Assembly: GCA_021732945.1 (NCBI GenBank)
Contig: JAKFWB010000336.1
Location: 1-8,663 of the forward strand
DNA from: Porphyrobacter sp.
Lineage (GTDB): Bacteria; Pseudomonadota; Alphaproteobacteria; Sphingomonadales; Sphingomonadaceae
Direction of reading: 5' to 3'
Length of the DNA: 8,663 nt
Position numbers and translations under genes: made by a program. Within the stretch, counting starts at the first letter, position 1. The number at the start of each line of letters is the position of its first letter. Below the pieces are notes generated by a model, which made no database searches, was not told where the DNA came from, and saw nothing but the letters and a program-made list of their open reading frames with translations. Shown piece after piece: positions 7,439 to 8,663 of the stretch.

Positions 7439-7663
7439 GAGTTGTATGTTGCGCAAGAGTCACACTGGTTTGACCCCGGAAAAGCGTGCCTTGGTGCCTC
7501 TTTACTTGCCCCGCGCGCAGGCTTGCGCTACGCGCCGCGGCGATGTTGCAACGCAGCATGCCGCGTGCCCCGGCCCATGCCGTAGCGTCACGGCCTGTCG
7601 CTAACCCGCCATAAACACCACCTAACGCTCCGCGCCCAACGCGCGCTGCCCCTATCTCATACC

Positions 7664-7680
7664 CCGGATGCTTCATCCGG
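7664..7680 (+). promoter_or_regulatory. 7 bp leader hairpin upstream of typA
   Basis: CCGGATG at 7664-7670 pairs perfectly with CATCCGG at 7674-7680 around the loop CTT. It is followed by CTCTTTC, then by the likely ribosome binding site GGAAG at 7691-7695 and the typA ATG at 7706. In the message the hairpin would sit 25 bases before the start codon. The short U-containing stretch after it is too weak for a confident terminator call. Confidence 0.45.
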
Positions 7681-7705
7681 CTCTTTCATCGGAAGCCTTC
7701 TGCGA

Positions 7706-8663
7706 ATGTCGTCTGCACTCAGAAATATCGCGATTATCGCTCACGTTGACCACGGCAAGACCACGCTGGTGGACCAATTGTTCCGCCAATCGGGCACCTT
7801 CCGCGAAAACCAGCGGGTGGAAGAACGCGCGATGGATTCGGGCGATCTCGAAAAGGAACGCGGGATCACCATTCTCGCCAAGTGCACCAGCGTCGAATGG
7901 CACTCGGAGAATGGCGACACCACGCGCATCAATATCGTCGACACCCCCGGCCACGCTGACTTCGGCGCCGAGGTGGAACGCATCCTTTCGATGGTCGACG
8001 GGGTGATCCTGCTGGTCGACAGTGCCGAAGGCGCAATGCCGCAGACCAAATTTGTGACCGGCAAGGCGCTGGCGCTGGGCCTGCGCCCGATCGTGGTCGT
8101 CAACAAGATCGACCGTCCCGATGGCCGCCCGCAGGAAGTGCTCGACGAGGTGTTCGATCTGTTCGTCAGCCTCGATGCGGCCGACGATCAGCTCGAATTC
8201 CCGGTGCTCTACGCCTCGGGCCGCGATGGTTATGCCAGCGAAGATCAGGATCGGCGCGAAGGCAGCCTTGCCCCGCTGTTCGAAAAGATCATCGAACACG
8301 TCCGCGCCCCTGGCCTTGATCCCAGTGCCAAGTTCAGCTTCCTTGCAACCCTGCTCGATCGCGACAACTTCATGGGCCGCGTCATCACCGGCCGCGTCCA
8401 ATCGGGCACGATCAAGGTCAATGATCCGATCCACGCCATCGACATGGACGGCAAGGTGATCGAAGTGGGCCGCGCGACCAAGCTGATGAGCTTTGACGGG
8501 CTGGAACGCGTGCCGGTGGAGCGCGCGCAGGCGGGCGACATTATCGCGCTGGCGGGCCTTGAAAAGGCAACCGTCGCCAACACCATCTGCGATCCCAGCG
8601 TGAGCGATCCGATTGCCGCGCAGCCGATTGACCCGCCGACGCTGGCGATGCGTTTTTCGGTGA
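7706..8663 (+). CDS. typA: Translational GTPase TypA/BipA (5' part, runs off the right edge)
   Basis: This is the first 319 residues of TypA/BipA, a ribosome-binding GTPase of the elongation-factor family linked to ribosome assembly and stress or cold growth. The G domain motifs are all present: G1 AHVDHGKTT at 12-20, G2 RGIT at 52-55, G3 DTPGH at 79-83, G4 NKID at 133-136 and G5-like YASG at 169-172. FDLFVSLDA at 150-158 is characteristic of TypA. From about 205 the EF-Tu-like domain II begins, with the DRDNFMGRV stretch. The last complete codons read MRFSV, where domain III starts in the family, and no stop is reached. Full-length TypA is about 600 residues, so roughly half is here. The ATG at 7706 has GGAAG 10 bases upstream and begins the protein at the usual place, a few residues before the first beta strand. 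The frame is uninterrupted throughout the window. Confidence 0.97.
   Translation, partial: MSSALRNIAIIAHVDHGKTTLVDQLFRQSGTFRENQRVEERAMDSGDLEKERGITILAKCTSVEWHSENGDTTRINIVDTPGHADFGAEVERILSMVDGVILLVDSAEGAMPQTKFVTGKALALGLRPIVVVNKIDRPDGRPQEVLDEVFDLFVSLDAADDQLEFPVLYASGRDGYASEDQDRREGSLAPLFEKIIEHVRAPGLDPSAKFSFLATLLDRDNFMGRVITGRVQSGTIKVNDPIHAIDMDGKVIEVGRATKLMSFDGLERVPVERAQAGDIIALAGLEKATVANTICDPSVSDPIAAQPIDPPTLAMRFSV

Larger units (their letters stand above)
7288..7705. other. 418-base gene-free divergent spacer between TonB receptor and typA
   Basis: No reading frame here looks like a real protein. The spacer holds the receptor ribosome binding site, two small tandem hairpins (7323-7335 and 7337-7354), a possible leftward promoter (7380-7408), a bulged long inverted repeat (7387-7438), a 5 bp GC hairpin (7515-7528, GCGCA with TGCGC) and a 7 bp hairpin just before typA (7664-7680). 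The middle part, 7500-7650, is very GC-rich and self-complementary. I find no convincing rightward promoter for typA and no match to a riboswitch I know. Confidence 0.6.

Noticed and set aside
7377..7676. A 99-codon open frame on the minus strand in the spacer before the receptor gene
   Set aside because: It has no recognisable domain and only a weak AAAGAG before its ATG, it covers the hairpins and the candidate promoter, and its composition looks like translated GC-rich non-coding DNA.
7288..7705. Cobalamin, TPP or FMN riboswitch upstream of the TonB receptor
   Set aside because: TonB receptors are often under a B12 riboswitch, so I looked for the conserved core and B12 box on the minus strand. 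Neither these nor the TPP or FMN core motifs are present.
7668..8459. Apparent broken reading frames over the typA region suggesting a frameshift
   Set aside because: Those frames are out of phase shadows. Reading from the ATG at 7706 gives an uninterrupted TypA protein with all GTPase motifs up to the window edge.

Overview
The window is GC-rich, densely coded DNA from a Gram-negative bacterium. It is most likely an alphaproteobacterium of the sphingomonad/Erythrobacteraceae type. That placement is an inference from the GC-rich codon use, the style of the large TonB-dependent receptor (long Ala/Leu-rich loop inserts, a Cys-Cys pair) and the general look of the proteins; no rRNA or other marker gene is present to confirm it. 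There are six protein genes and no sign of tRNA, CRISPR, insertion sequences or phage.

Left third (1-4033): a lipoprotein version of the TesA/arylesterase SGNH hydrolase is read leftward. A two-gene ABC transporter operon, ybbA-like ATPase and ybbP-like FtsX-family permease, diverges from it and is read rightward. The two starts are only 59 bases apart, and the two transporter genes overlap by the four bases ATGA. The same divergent tesA / ybbA-ybbP arrangement is known in Escherichia coli, so the three genes probably share a role at the cell envelope. The ATPase has an Asp in place of the last glycine of its Walker A loop, which is the most surprising single residue in the window.

Middle (4034-7287): two leftward genes. 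A small DUF805 membrane protein meets the permease tail to tail. Upstream of it, behind a very clear intrinsic terminator at 4621-4652, lies an 868-residue TonB-dependent outer-membrane receptor with signal peptide, TonB box, plug and a barrel ending in Phe.

Right part (7288-8663): a 418-base gene-free divergent spacer holds several inverted repeats: a bulged 8+5 bp hairpin, two tandem small hairpins in the receptor leader, and a 7 bp hairpin just before typA. The translational GTPase TypA/BipA then begins and runs off the right edge with roughly half of its usual length present.

Overall this is ordinary chromosomal envelope and housekeeping content. I see no convincing undescribed multi-gene system. 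The points most worth checking are the altered P-loop and the structured spacer between the receptor gene and typA.
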